Shown piece after piece: positions 27,965 through 36,892 of a stretch of 64,000 nucleotides of DNA. Made by a program: the position numbers and the translations under genes. Source of the stretch: Verrucomicrobiia bacterium (lineage in GTDB: Bacteria; Verrucomicrobiota; Verrucomicrobiia; Limisphaerales; Fontisphaeraceae); contig JAOAIT010000061.1 in the NCBI GenBank assembly GCA_026414565.1, forward strand, positions 62,001 to 126,000. The letters are read 5' to 3'. The number at the start of each line of letters is the position of its first letter. Positions within the stretch are counted from its first letter, which is position 1. Below the pieces are notes generated by a model. The model saw nothing but the letters and a program-made list of their open reading frames with translations, made no database searches and was not told the DNA's origin.

Positions 27965-29152
27965 TTATTTCAGGGCGCGTTTCAAAGCCGCCACCTTGTC
28001 GGTCCGTTCCCAGGTCAGCTCCGGATCGTTTTTGCCGAAGTGGCCATAGTTGGTGGTCTTGGAATAGATGGGGCGCAGGAGGTTGAGTTGCTTGATGATG
28101 TCCGCCGGTTTGAAGCTGAAGACTTCCTGCACGGCGCGGGCGATGGCCTCCTCGCTGACCTTGCCGGTGCCGAAGGTGTCCACCGAGACGGAGACCGGGT
28201 CGGGGTAGCCGATGGCGTAGGCGAACTGGATTTCGCAGCGGTCGGCCAGGCCGGCGGCGACGATGTTTTTGGCCACATAGCGGCCCATGTAGGCGGCGCT
28301 GCGGTCCACCTTGCTGGGGTCCTTGCCGCTGAAGGCGCCGCCGCCGTGGCGGCCCATGCCGCCGTAGGAATCCACGATGATTTTGCGGCCGGTCAGGCCG
28401 GTATCGCCCTGGGGGCCGCCCACGACGAAGCGGCCGGTGGGGTTGATGAGGTAGAGGGTGTCGCGGGTGAGCATGTCCGCGGGCAGCACCTTTTTGATGA
28501 CTTCCTCGATGCAGAACTCCTCGATTTCGTCGTGCTCGACGTCGGCGGTGTGCTGGGTGGAGATGACGACGTTGGTGATGCGCGTGGGGCGGCCGTCCAC
28601 ATATTCGACGGAGACCTGGCTTTTGGCGTCGGGGCGCAGCCAGGGGACGAGGGGGCGGCCGTTTCTGCTGGTTTTGCGGATTTCGGTGAGTTTGCGGCCC
28701 AGGCGGTGGGCAAACATGATGGGGGCGGGCATCAGCTCCGGGGTTTCATTGCAGGCATAACCGAACATGAGCCCCTGGTCGCCGGCGCCCTGTTCCGCCT
28801 TTTTCTTGCCCTTGGCGGCGCGGGCGTCCACGCCCTGGGCGATGTCGGGGCTTTGGCGGGTGATGGCGTTGATCACAAAGACCTTGTCGGCATGAAAGAC
28901 GTCATCCTCGTGCACGTAGCCGATGTCGCGGATGGCCTGGCGGGCGATGGCGACGAAGTCGAGGCGGGCCTGGGTGGTGATTTCGCCGCCGACCACCACG
29001 AGGTTGCTTTTGGCGTAGCACTCGCAGGCCACGCGGCTGAACTTGTCCTGCTTGAGGCAGGCGTCCAGCACGTAGTCCGAAATGGTGTCGCAGACCTTGT
29101 CCGGGTGGCCTTCGCCGACGGATTCCGAGGAGAAAATAAAACGTTTGCTCAT
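27965..29152 (-). CDS. metK: S-adenosylmethionine synthetase
   Basis: Forms SAM from methionine and ATP. The 395 residues carry [19 protein letters not shown] at 6-24, the methionine/ATP-binding [12 protein letters not shown] near 122-133 and the P-loop-like [19 protein letters not shown] near 269-287, all standard. The start ATG at 29152 has no obvious Shine-Dalgarno (leader AAACGCAAAAGCGC). First gene of metK-ahcY. The 87-base divergent region to the ArsR-methyltransferase contains AT-rich palindromes that are candidate operators; no SAM riboswitch fold was recognised there. Confidence 0.98.
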   Translation of the reverse strand: MSKRFIFSSESVGEGHPDKVCDTISDYVLDACLKQDKFSRVACECYAKSNLVVVGGEITTQARLDFVAIARQAIRDIGYVHEDDVFHADKVFVINAITRQSPDIAQGVDARAAKGKKKAEQGAGDQGLMFGYACNETPELMPAPIMFAHRLGRKLTEIRKTSRNGRPLVPWLRPDAKSQVSVEYVDGRPTRITNVVISTQHTADVEHDEIEEFCIEEVIKKVLPADMLTRDTLYLINPTGRFVVGGPQGDTGLTGRKIIVDSYGGMGRHGGGAFSGKDPSKVDRSAAYMGRYVAKNIVAAGLADRCEIQFAYAIGYPDPVSVSVDTFGTGKVSEEAIARAVQEVFSFKPADIIKQLNLLRPIYSKTTNYGHFGKNDPELTWERTDKVAALKRALK

Positions 29153-29186
29153 GCGCTTTTGCGTTTGCCGATGGTCAAGTTACATA

Positions 29187-29215
29187 TTGACGTATCAAGA
29201 TATGAGGATATATCC
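29187..29215. promoter_or_regulatory. palindromic operator candidates between metK and arsR-type gene
   Basis: Three overlapping dyads lie in the middle of the 87-base divergent gap: TTGACGTATCAA (29187-29198; arms TTGA and TCAA), GATAT with ATATC (29199-29203 and 29210-29214) and the perfect decamer GGATATATCC (29206-29215). Their position suits dimeric winged-helix binding, most simply by the ArsR-type protein encoded next door. Binding is inferred. Confidence 0.5.
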
Positions 29216-29239
29216 TTTTCTCCGGTCGTCAACTGTTTT

Positions 29240-30184
29240 ATGCCGTCACTCCTGAAATGCCTGCGTGCCCTGGATGACGCCACCCGCCTGCGCATTCTGG
29301 CGCTGCTGGCGCGGGAGGAGCTGAGCGTGCAGGAGCTGCAGAGCATCACGCGGCTGGGGCAGTCGCGCATCTCCACCCATCTGGGCCTGCTGCAGGAGGC
29401 CGGTTTTCTGGTGTCGCGGCGGGAGGGCAAGCGGACGTTTTACCGGGCGGCCACGCCCGCGGAGCCGGCGCTGCAGGAGCTGATGCAACTGGCGGCGCGG
29501 GGGGCGGCGGAATTGCCGGAGGCCGGCGCGGATGCGGCGAATCTGCGGCGGATTCTGGCGCAGCGGCGCCAGCAGACGCGGTTGTACTTCAACCAGGTGG
29601 CGGGGCGGTTTGACCGGAGTTACGGGCCGGGGCGCTCCTGGCAGGCCTTTGGGCAGATGCTGCTGCGGCTGCTGCCGCCGTTGACGGTGGCGGATCTGGG
29701 CAGCGGGGAGGGGTTGATGAGCGAGCTGCTCGCCCTGCGGTGCAAGCGGGTGATTGCGGTGGACAACTCGCCCAAGATGGTGGCGTATGGCGCGCGCAAG
29801 GCCCGCAAAAACGGGTTGAAGAATCTGGAGTTCCGCCTGGGGGATTTGCAGGAGCCGCCCATTGCCGCCGCCAGCGTGGATGTGGTGGTGTTGAGCCAGG
29901 CGTTGCATCATGCCGAGGATCCGCAGCGCGCCCTCCAGAGCGCCCACCGGATTTTGCGGCCCGGGGGGCAGCTTATGATACTGGACCTGGCGGCCCACCG
30001 CTTCGAGCAGGCGCGGGAGCTGTATGGGGATCGCTGGCTGGGGTTTCGCGAGAGCGATTTGCAGCAGTGGCTGGAGGCGGCGGGTTTTGAGAAGATCGAA
30101 ATCCAGGTGGTGGCGCGGGAGGAGCAACCGCCGCATTTTGAGACCCTGCTGGCGGCGGCGGGGAAAGGCGGCAAGGCGCCGTGA
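29240..30184 (+). CDS. ArsR-family regulator fused to SAM-dependent methyltransferase
   Basis: A 314-residue two-domain protein. Residues 1-85 are an ArsR-type winged helix (LDDATRLRILALLAREELSVQELQSITRLGQSRISTHLGLLQEAGFLVSRREGKRTFYR), without the metal-binding Cys of arsenic sensors. Residues about 115-300 are a class I methyltransferase with motif I VADLGSGEG at 150-157, VIAVDNSPKM (171-180) and VVVLSQALHHAEDPQRAL. The start was set by the winged-helix N-terminus. Known precedent: SahR, an ArsR-family protein controlling methionine/SAH genes in Proteobacteria. Divergence from metK-ahcY makes a similar role likely: sensing SAM/SAH through the methyltransferase domain. Inference, but strong context. 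Confidence 0.88.
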   Translation: MPSLLKCLRALDDATRLRILALLAREELSVQELQSITRLGQSRISTHLGLLQEAGFLVSRREGKRTFYRAATPAEPALQELMQLAARGAAELPEAGADAANLRRILAQRRQQTRLYFNQVAGRFDRSYGPGRSWQAFGQMLLRLLPPLTVADLGSGEGLMSELLALRCKRVIAVDNSPKMVAYGARKARKNGLKNLEFRLGDLQEPPIAAASVDVVVLSQALHHAEDPQRALQSAHRILRPGGQLMILDLAAHRFEQARELYGDRWLGFRESDLQQWLEAAGFEKIEIQVVAREEQPPHFETLLAAAGKGGKAP

Positions 30185-30275
30185 GCTGGTCCGCATGGCG
30201 CGGCTGCCCGCCGGGGGGGGGGCGGAATCAGGGCTGGCCGGGTCGGGCCGCGTGGCGGGCGGCAACCGGTTGGGC

Positions 30276-31436
30276 TTATTTGGCGGAGGTGGGCGTGAAT
30301 TTGATTTCCACCGTGAGCGCGTCCTGGAGGGGCTGCGCGGGGCCGACGAGCACATTGCTGACCTGGTAGGGCAGCTTGAGGCGGTGGGTGCCCTTGACGA
30401 TGTTGGTGGAGGCGCGCATTTCCAGCAGGACGGTTTTCATGGCGGGCAGCACGAGTTTGGGGGGGAGGATCAATTCTGGAATCTGGCCGGTGCGTTCGAG
30501 CACAAAGTCCACGGAGCTGTCGTTGGCGATCTGGGCCAGGGCGCGCCCGCGGCCGCGGATTTCGTACTGGGGTTTGTTGAAACGCAGGGAACGCTCGAAG
30601 AGGGGCCGCAGGAACTTTTCGTCGCCGATGAGGCGGTTCATGGCCAGGACGGCCGTCTGGCGGGCGAAGAGCGCCTTTTTGAGGGCGGCCGGGGTGCGCT
30701 CGGCGGCGAAGACGAGGGTGACGGGGCGCAGATCGCCGTCGTGCACGTGATAATCGAGATTCAGCGGCGCATGGATGTCCGAGTTGCTGATCATGGCGAG
30801 ATTTTTCTCGATGGCCCAGCGGTGGGCTTCGGGATAGTAGGAGCGGCCGTTGACCACCTCGATGCCGTGGAGCATGCCGCGCTCCAGGAGCTGGGTGTGC
30901 TCGGGATACCATAACACGAGGCCATTGGTGGTTTGGGCTTCCCAGCCGGGGTGATTCCAGAAAATGAAGGCGCCCTGGGCATGGGCGGCGGCCACGGCGT
31001 CCAGCCAGTTGCTGGTGGCCAGGGGGGTGGAGTTGGTGAGGAAGATGGCGTTCAGGTGACCTGGCGGCATGCGGCGGGTGATTTCCGAGCCGCGGATCAC
31101 CATCAATTCCAGGGCCTCGCCGGCCGGTTTGGCGATATCGTAGGCCCGGTTGTGGTTGGTGCTGACGTCCGCTTTGTGGGGTTGATATTCGATGTGGTCG
31201 GTGATGGCGATGGCATCCAGCCCCTCCCGCCAGGCCTCCTCGGAGCGGACGGTGGGCCAGACGAGGCCATCGGAGAACACGGTATGAATATGAAAATCGC
31301 ACTTCAAGGTGAGCAGCCCCGGCAGGTTGGGCAGGCGGATTTCGGTGCGGGCACGGGTGACCGGCTCATGCGCGCCCACCTGTCCGGGGGCGCACAACAG
31401 GCCCATCCCCAGTAAAATGACGAGTGCGGGTTTCAT
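30276..31436 (-). CDS. exported PHP-domain phosphoesterase (Sb-PDE/CehA-McbA-like)
   Basis: A 386-residue secreted metallophosphoesterase. The signal peptide is MKPALVILLGMGLLCAPGQVGA (1-22). The PHP motifs are present: CDFHIHTVFSDG at 46-57 (His49, His51, Asp56), AITDHIEYQ near 77-85, FIFWNHPGWE and SNSDIH further on. The C-terminal 130 residues carry no additional domain I recognise, and the overall arrangement (PHP plus beta-rich C-terminal part) resembles Sb-PDE, a phosphodiesterase. The start at 31436 is set by the signal peptide. Monocistronic, and divergent from mdh across 231 bases. Substrate unknown. Confidence 0.85.
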   Translation of the reverse strand: MKPALVILLGMGLLCAPGQVGAHEPVTRARTEIRLPNLPGLLTLKCDFHIHTVFSDGLVWPTVRSEEAWREGLDAIAITDHIEYQPHKADVSTNHNRAYDIAKPAGEALELMVIRGSEITRRMPPGHLNAIFLTNSTPLATSNWLDAVAAAHAQGAFIFWNHPGWEAQTTNGLVLWYPEHTQLLERGMLHGIEVVNGRSYYPEAHRWAIEKNLAMISNSDIHAPLNLDYHVHDGDLRPVTLVFAAERTPAALKKALFARQTAVLAMNRLIGDEKFLRPLFERSLRFNKPQYEIRGRGRALAQIANDSSVDFVLERTGQIPELILPPKLVLPAMKTVLLEMRASTNIVKGTHRLKLPYQVSNVLVGPAQPLQDALTVEIKFTPTSAK

Positions 31437-31667
31437 AGGTGCGGTTAAGATACATAGAGAATCAGGCCCCGCCAACAGGAATTGAAAAGCGCCGGCCTGC
31501 GGGCGGCTGAAGGCGGGGGCAGGCAGCCAGAGCGCGGCGGGTGAGAGGCGCCTCCGCCAACCGCGCGTTCGGCGCTGCCCGGCGGGGCGGGGAGCGGGCG
31601 GAAAAGTTACCTTTTCAACTTGAGCCGGGGGGTATCCCTGCCTAACTTGGGTGCAGCTTATTGATTT
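31437..31667. other. divergent intergenic region, PHP gene and mdh
   Basis: 231 bases. A weak plus-strand promoter can be read as TTGAGC (31620-31625), 17 bases, TAACTT (31643-31648), which would start transcription about 13 bases before mdh. The middle is very GC-rich with several short inverted repeats but no T run. I see no small gene. Confidence 0.3.
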
Positions 31668-32660
31668 ATGACTAAACAACCGATTCGCGTGGCTGTGACC
31701 GGCGCCGCCGGCCAGATTGGCTATTCCCTGGTGTTTCGCATTGCGTCCGGCGCCCTGTTTGGGCCGGAGCAGCCGGTCATTCTGCATTTGATTGAAATTG
31801 AACCGGCGTTGCCGGCATTGAATGGCGTGGTGATGGAGCTGGAGGATTGCGCTTTTCCGCTGCTGAAGGGCGTGGTGCCGACGGCGAGTCTGGAGGAGGG
31901 ATTCAAGGGGGTCAACTGGGCCTTGCTGGTGGGCAGTGTGCCGCGCAAGGCGGGGATGGAACGCAAGGATTTGCTGGGCATCAATGGCAAGATTTTCGTG
32001 GGGCAGGGGCAGGCGTTGCAGAAGCATGCGGCCAGTGATGTGCGCATCCTGGTGGTGGGCAACCCGTGCAACACCAACTGTCTCATTGCAATGAACAACG
32101 CGCGCGAAATCCCGGCGGACCGCTGGTTTGCCATGACCAAGCTGGATGAGAACCGGGCCAAGGCGCAACTGGCGAAAAAAGCGAGCGTGGACGTGACGCA
32201 GGTGACGCACATGGCCATCTGGGGGAATCATTCCTCGACGATGTACCCGGATTATTTCAATGCGCGCATCAGCGGGCGGCCGGTGACGGATGTCATTTCC
32301 CACGTGGCCTGGTTCACGGAGACGTTCATTCCCACCGTGCAGCAGCGCGGGGCGGCGATCATCAAGGCGCGCGGGCTTTCCAGCGCCGCCAGCGCGGCCA
32401 ACGCGGCGATTGACACGGTGCGCTGCCTGACCACCCCCACGCCGGCGGGCGACTGTTTCAGCGTGGCGGTGTGCTCGGATGGGAGCTATGGCATTGAGAA
32501 GGGACTAATCTTTTCCTACCCGATTCGTTGCAACGGCCAGAAATGGGAGATCATTCAGGGGCTGCCGTTGAATGAGTTCAGCCGCCAGAAAATCGCCGCC
32601 ACGGAGCAGGAGCTCAAGGAGGAGCGCGCCATGGTGGCTGAGCTGCTGCCCAAGGCGTAA
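31668..32660 (+). CDS. mdh: malate dehydrogenase
   Basis: NAD-dependent interconversion of malate and oxaloacetate in the TCA cycle. The 330-residue product is of the cytosolic MDH type: nucleotide-binding [12 protein letters not shown] at about 10-21, [14 protein letters not shown] near 128-141, [13 protein letters not shown] near 157-169 and the catalytic-His segment [12 protein letters not shown] near 185-196. Length and all catalytic residues fit. Monocistronic; GCCTGCTCCGCAGGC near 32690 is a hairpin 30 bases after its stop but without a T run. Confidence 0.97.
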   Translation: MTKQPIRVAVTGAAGQIGYSLVFRIASGALFGPEQPVILHLIEIEPALPALNGVVMELEDCAFPLLKGVVPTASLEEGFKGVNWALLVGSVPRKAGMERKDLLGINGKIFVGQGQALQKHAASDVRILVVGNPCNTNCLIAMNNAREIPADRWFAMTKLDENRAKAQLAKKASVDVTQVTHMAIWGNHSSTMYPDYFNARISGRPVTDVISHVAWFTETFIPTVQQRGAAIIKARGLSSAASAANAAIDTVRCLTTPTPAGDCFSVAVCSDGSYGIEKGLIFSYPIRCNGQKWEIIQGLPLNEFSRQKIAATEQELKEERAMVAELLPKA

Positions 32661-32743
32661 AGGGCCACGCCCGGCCTGCTCCGCAGGCTGAGAGAGAAAG
32701 TCTCGGTAGAGCACGGCGTGCGCGCTGCCCGCCGGGGGACGCA

Positions 32744-35053
32744 TTATTGGTGGGGCGTCAGGGTGATCAAGGCGCCGCTGCGCTGGGCGGCCTGTTCGGC
32801 GTGGTCATAGGTGCCGTAAAAAGGCACGTTGGCATCCATCCACAGATAAAGGGCGCGGCGGTCCGCCTCATTCAGGCCGATGTCCCGGTGGTTCTGGTCC
32901 TCCAGAATGCGGGTCAGAGGGCTGGCATCGGCGCCGGCGCGGCCGGGGAGGGAGGCAATTTGTGAGATGCTGGCGCCGCCCCATTCATACCAGCGCAGGT
33001 ATTTTTTCAGGTTTTGGTAGGAGCGGGTGAACGGCCCTTCCGGCTGGTCGGTCAGCGCCAGCGTGCTCTTGCCCGGGCCCGCCGAGCCGTCATGGCAGCG
33101 GACGCAGTTGCGTTCGAGCACGGGCTGGACCAGGCGCGGGTAGCTGAAGGGCAGGCAGCCTTCGGGGCCGGGTTCAAGGCGGCTGGGCGGGCGGCGCGCG
33201 GCCAGCAGGGGGCGGACGGGGGCGGCTGTGCCGATGGGTTCATGACAACCCACACAGGCGCGGCGTTCGCCCGGTTGCACATAGGCGGCGCTGCGCATGG
33301 TTTGCACCGCCCGGCCGGACTCGTCCACCGCCTGGAAGTAGAGCGGTTTGCGGGCGGGCACGCGGAAATAGGCGGAGCCGTCGGCCTCGACGGGCACTGT
33401 GCCGAGGAGGGCGCGGGCGTTTTCGGCGTTGGCATGGCCGATGCGCGGGTCATTGACGGTGTGCGAGCCGAATTTGGGGAGCAGTTGGAACACGCGGAGG
33501 GCCACCACGCGGCGGCCGGCCGGGAAGGGCATGAGACTCTGGCGCACGTCGGCGAGGAGGAATTCGCCCTCTGCGCCCAGGGCGGGATCCAGGTTGGAGG
33601 CCAGTTGGGGGCGGGGAGGGGGCGGCGTCAGGACGTGGGGATACATGCTGGAGATGGCGGGGTCGAAATACAGCAGCTCCAGCGTGCCGTGGCGGTCAAA
33701 GTAATAAAGCCCGGTGCGGGTATCGCGGGATTCGCCGGAGCTCATGCCGGGGAGGGGATCGAAACTGAAGGAGACCAGCATGGCCTGCTCGTTGAGCGGA
33801 TGGGGGCTGTGGAAGTAGCTTTTGGGCCAGCCGTCGGCCTCGGCGTAACACAGTTCCGGCGTCAGGTTTTGCAGGCTGTCAAAGCGGTCTTCGCCGGTGG
33901 CGGCGTCCAGCCGCACGCGGGAGGGGTCCAGCAACACCAGGGCGCCGCCGACATCGGCATGATGCGCGCCGGCGATGAAAACGATTTTATCGGAGCCGGG
34001 GATGGCCTTGGGCTGGTAGCAGGCGTTGATGCGCATGGTGTAATTGCCGAAGAGCGCCGTGACGCCGCTGCCATCGGGCTGGCAGGCCCAGAGGCCGTGG
34101 AAATTGGCGGCCGAGCGGTCCACGTAATCCCAGCGGATATAAACGATGCGTCCATCGTTGAGCACTGAGGGATGCCACTCGGCGGTTTCGTGGCAGGAGA
34201 GGAGGCGGATGTTTTTGCCGTCGGCGTCCATGCGGTGCAGGGTGTAGGAAGCGGTAGGCTCCCAACGGTTGTTGCAGCGGGCAAAACCGCCGCGGCGGGT
34301 GGACATGAAGGCCAGGCCGCCGTCGGGCAGGGGGCAGGGATCAAAGTCGTCTTCACTCCCATGGGTCAGGCGGGTCAAGTGGCCGCCCTCGGCGAGGTCC
34401 AGGGCGTACAGGTTGAAGCCGCGGCGTTCGGGGCTGGTGAAGGGCGTGCGGCCCGGGGCGCGCTCGGCGAAGGCGAAATAGGCGCGGCGGGCATCGAGGC
34501 TGAGGGCCAGGGTGGTGTAATTGCCGGCGGGCAGGCGGCCTTGAATCAAATCGCGGATGGCAAAGGAGCGTCCCGGATTTTCCAGCACGTACACACCGCC
34601 GCCGGGGGGCACGTTGCCATAGTCATAGAAGTACCCCATGTATTCATGGAGCATCTGGCAGATGAACCGGTTGCGCTTGAGAAAGAGGATGGGTTTGCCG
34701 CGCAGCTCCGGCTGTTGAAGGATGGCCTCGCGGGTGGCCCAACGGATTTGCTGGTACAAGGCCAGCCGCTGATTTTCCGGCAGGGTGTGGGCGCGGGCCA
34801 CCGTGTTGCTCCAGGCGGCGAGGAGGGCGGGGGCCAGGTAGTGGGAGGCGCGGCCGAGCGCCGCCTGCAGCGCGGCTGGTTCGTCCGGCCGCCGGCCCAG
34901 GCGTTTTTCCTGGCGCGCCCAATCGGCTTCGATGGCCTGGCGATAGGCCGGCTCGAGGGCAGCCTCGGCGCCCCAGGCGCTGCTGCCGCCTCCGGCGGCC
35001 CAGAAGCAGCCCAAGAGCAAAAACATCCAGCAATGCCGACGGGGCTTTTTCAT
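32744..35053 (-). CDS. exported HzsA-related di-heme c protein
   Basis: A 769-residue periplasmic protein. It has a signal peptide (CWMFLLLGCFWAAGGGSSAWGAEA), a long TolB-like propeller region (SLDARRAYFAFAE, LTRLTHGSEDDFDPCPLPDGGLAFMSTRRGG, GSDKIVFIAGAHH) and two c-type haem-binding motifs near the C-terminus, CVGCHE at about residue 600 and CVRCHD at about 650. This matches the large family related to the alpha subunit of hydrazine synthase, widespread in Planctomycetes and Verrucomicrobiota that do not make hydrazine. Enzymatic role unknown; a redox or carbohydrate function is possible. Start at 35053 (MKKPRR) chosen over 35080 because it opens the signal peptide. Confidence 0.85.
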   Translation of the reverse strand: MKKPRRHCWMFLLLGCFWAAGGGSSAWGAEAALEPAYRQAIEADWARQEKRLGRRPDEPAALQAALGRASHYLAPALLAAWSNTVARAHTLPENQRLALYQQIRWATREAILQQPELRGKPILFLKRNRFICQMLHEYMGYFYDYGNVPPGGGVYVLENPGRSFAIRDLIQGRLPAGNYTTLALSLDARRAYFAFAERAPGRTPFTSPERRGFNLYALDLAEGGHLTRLTHGSEDDFDPCPLPDGGLAFMSTRRGGFARCNNRWEPTASYTLHRMDADGKNIRLLSCHETAEWHPSVLNDGRIVYIRWDYVDRSAANFHGLWACQPDGSGVTALFGNYTMRINACYQPKAIPGSDKIVFIAGAHHADVGGALVLLDPSRVRLDAATGEDRFDSLQNLTPELCYAEADGWPKSYFHSPHPLNEQAMLVSFSFDPLPGMSSGESRDTRTGLYYFDRHGTLELLYFDPAISSMYPHVLTPPPPRPQLASNLDPALGAEGEFLLADVRQSLMPFPAGRRVVALRVFQLLPKFGSHTVNDPRIGHANAENARALLGTVPVEADGSAYFRVPARKPLYFQAVDESGRAVQTMRSAAYVQPGERRACVGCHEPIGTAAPVRPLLAARRPPSRLEPGPEGCLPFSYPRLVQPVLERNCVRCHDGSAGPGKSTLALTDQPEGPFTRSYQNLKKYLRWYEWGGASISQIASLPGRAGADASPLTRILEDQNHRDIGLNEADRRALYLWMDANVPFYGTYDHAEQAAQRSGALITLTPHQ

Positions 35054-35169
35054 TGCTCCCATGCTAAGACCACCACCCAAGGCTGCAAGCCAAAAGGCGG
35101 CGGCGCCGGGGGGCGGGGCGGGGGGAGAAGGCGGCTTGCCCGCGCCGCGGGCGGGTGGTACAAGGAGCC

Positions 35170-36660
35170 ATGCAATTCCCTCTTGTGCGCTGGTGCAGGG
35201 TGTTATTGGGCGCGGCTGTGGGCTGGTTGATGGCGGGCCTCCTTGCCGCCGCGCCGCGTCCCAATGTGGTGCTCATATTGTGCGATGATCTGCGGTGGGA
35301 CACGTTGAGCTGCGCGGGGCATCCGCATGTCAAGACGCCCCACATTGACCGGCTGGCGGCGGAAGGGGTGCGGTTTGCGAATGCCTTTTGCACCACCTCG
35401 CTGTGCTCGCCCAGCCGGGCGTCCATCTTGAGCGGGTTGTACGCGCACGCGCACGGGGTGTTGAATAATTTCACCGAGTTTCCCGCCCACCTGCCCAATT
35501 TCCCCGCCCGGCTGCAGGCCGCCGGGTGGCGCACGGCGTACATTGGCAAGTGGCACATGGGCGAGGACAATGACGCGCCGCGGCCGGGCTTTGATTACTG
35601 GATTTCGCACAAGGGGCAGGGGAAATATTACGGGACAGAGTTCAATGTGAACGGGCGGCGGGAGACGCCGCCGGGGTATTACACCCGGGTGGTGACCGAT
35701 TATGCGCTGGATTTTATGCTGCGCCAGACGCCGGGCCATCCCTTTCTGTTGATTCTGGGCCACAAGGCGCCGCACAGCTTTTATATACCGGAGCCGCGAT
35801 ATTCCAACGTGTTTGATCAGGTCGAGATCAAGTACCCCGACACGGCGTTTGAACTGGAGGACAAGCCGGCGTGGGTGAAGCAGCGGCTGGACACCTGGCA
35901 CGGGATTTACGGGCCGTTGTTTGAGTGGCGCAAACAGTTTCCCGACCGGCGGCCCGAGGCGGTGAAGGACTTTGCCGCGATGATCCGCGCCTACTGGGGG
36001 ACGATCTTGAGCGTGGATGACAGTGTGGGGCGGATTTACGAAGCGTTGCGGGCCGTGGGGCAGTTGGACAACACCATGATCATCTTCATGGGGGACAATG
36101 GCCTGCTCAACGGCGAGCATGGCATGGTGGACAAACGCACCATGCACGAGCCCAGCATCCGCATTCCGCTGATTGTGCGCTACCCGCCGGTGTTTGGGCG
36201 GCCGCGGGTGGTGGAGCCGATGGTGTTGACGGTGGACATTGCCCCCACGATCCTGGATTTGTGCGGTCTGCCCCCGCTGCCCCGCACACACGGCCGCTCC
36301 TTCAAAACCCTCGCCCGCACCGGCGGCGGGCCGTGGCGCGAGTCGTTTTATTACGCCTATAATTACGAGCAGCAATTCCCTTACACGCCCAATGTGCGCG
36401 GGGTGCGCACCGCCGAATGGAAATACATCCATTATCCGCACGGCGACGGCGGGCCGGACCGGCACCTGGCCGAGTTGTATCATCTGCGGCGGGATCCGGA
36501 GGAGCGGCACAACCTGATGGGCGATCCGGCGCAGGCCGCCCGGGTGCGCGAGCTGCGCCGGGAGCTGGAGCGGTTGATGCGGCTGGCCGGGGCCTGGCCG
36601 GACAAGATGCCGCTCGATGAAGGCGTGAAGGCCGAGCTGCCCGATGCCCGGATTCGGTGA
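35170..36660 (+). CDS. exported sulfatase (arylsulfatase type)
   Basis: A 496-residue sulfatase of the formylglycine-dependent family. Motifs: [15 protein letters not shown] at 32-46 (metal Asp39, Asp40), the modification site [11 protein letters not shown] at 79-89 (Cys79 becomes formylglycine), YIGKWHMG near 125-132 and [15 protein letters not shown] near 305-319. The signal peptide is short ([18 protein letters not shown]). It removes sulfate esters from polysaccharide, in line with the GH106-type enzyme elsewhere in this window. The exact substrate is unknown. Start is 35170 (ATG) or GTG at 35155; an AAGGAG sits unusually close to the ATG. A formylglycine-generating enzyme gene is not in the window. 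Confidence 0.93.
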   Translation: MQFPLVRWCRVLLGAAVGWLMAGLLAAAPRPNVVLILCDDLRWDTLSCAGHPHVKTPHIDRLAAEGVRFANAFCTTSLCSPSRASILSGLYAHAHGVLNNFTEFPAHLPNFPARLQAAGWRTAYIGKWHMGEDNDAPRPGFDYWISHKGQGKYYGTEFNVNGRRETPPGYYTRVVTDYALDFMLRQTPGHPFLLILGHKAPHSFYIPEPRYSNVFDQVEIKYPDTAFELEDKPAWVKQRLDTWHGIYGPLFEWRKQFPDRRPEAVKDFAAMIRAYWGTILSVDDSVGRIYEALRAVGQLDNTMIIFMGDNGLLNGEHGMVDKRTMHEPSIRIPLIVRYPPVFGRPRVVEPMVLTVDIAPTILDLCGLPPLPRTHGRSFKTLARTGGGPWRESFYYAYNYEQQFPYTPNVRGVRTAEWKYIHYPHGDGGPDRHLAELYHLRRDPEERHNLMGDPAQAARVRELRRELERLMRLAGAWPDKMPLDEGVKAELPDARIR

Positions 36661-36701
36661 CGCGCCGCGCTGCGCCGTCCCAGGCGGGGGGCGGGGGCGG
36701 G

Positions 36702-36718
36702 GTTTGGCATTGCCAAAC
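36702..36718. promoter_or_regulatory. perfect dyad upstream of the thrS leader
   Basis: GTTTGGCATTGCCAAAC is a perfect inverted repeat (arms of 8 bases, one-base centre). It lies 28 bases before the thrS leader peptide. The inner TTGCCA (36710-36715) with TAGGCT (36734-36739, 18 bases on) could be a weak promoter, in which case the dyad would overlap the -35 box and could be an operator. It has no T run, so it is not a terminator of the sulfatase gene. Confidence 0.5.
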
Positions 36719-36746
36719 GGCGGGGGGGTGGGGTAGGCTGCACAGG

Positions 36747-36791
36747 ATGCGAACCGTTCTGGCCGCGCCTGAGATGACGACGACCGCCTAA
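36747..36791 (+). CDS. putative threonine-codon leader peptide (attenuator)
   Basis: A 14-codon open frame: MRTVLAAPEMTTTA then TAA. It has four Thr in 14 residues, three of them consecutive (ACG ACG ACC at 36777-36785) just before the stop. TAGG sits about 9 bases before the ATG. It lies upstream of an intrinsic terminator and of thrS, the arrangement of amino-acid-sensing leader peptides such as thrL, trpL or the pheST leader. Stalling on Thr codons when charged tRNA-Thr is scarce would be the sensor. Expression not shown; the codon clustering and position are the evidence. Confidence 0.7.
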   Translation: MRTVLAAPEMTTTA

Positions 36792-36793
36792 GG

Positions 36794-36835
36794 GTTCACG
36801 GTGAAGGCCGCCGTGAACACCCACGCCTCGCACTG
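36794..36835 (+). promoter_or_regulatory. protector hairpin and possible antiterminator, thrS leader
   Basis: Arm GTTCACGG (36794-36801) pairs perfectly with CCGTGAAC (36811-36818). An alternative stem pairs 36799-36803 and 36805-36808 with 36831-36835 and 36825-36828 (about nine pairs, one G-U, one small internal loop). The two stems are mutually exclusive. The second also ties up the left arm of the terminator at 36823-36849, so it can act as an antiterminator. Structures were paired by eye, not folded by energy. Confidence 0.5.
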
Positions 36836-36853
36836 ACCGTTCGAGGCGTTTTT
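36823..36853 (+). terminator. intrinsic terminator (attenuator) before thrS
   Basis: ACGCCTCG (36823-36830), an 11-base loop, CGAGGCGT (36842-36849), then TTTTTGTTT: a classical intrinsic terminator placed between the leader peptide and thrS, 40 bases before the thrS ATG. Since it would stop the transcript before the gene, it makes sense only as a regulated attenuator. The sulfatase gene ends 163 bases upstream, so this is not its ordinary terminator. Confidence 0.8.
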
Positions 36854-36892
36854 GTTTGGGGCGACGGCGCGACGGCGGGCAAGAGGATTGAT

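Noticed and set aside
29153-29239. SAM riboswitch before metK
   Set aside because: The 87-base gap is too short and lacks the conserved riboswitch cores; palindromes look like protein operators.
30185-30275. Terminator between the ArsR-methyltransferase and PHP genes
   Set aside because: The 91-base convergent gap has GC-rich stems but no T run on either strand.
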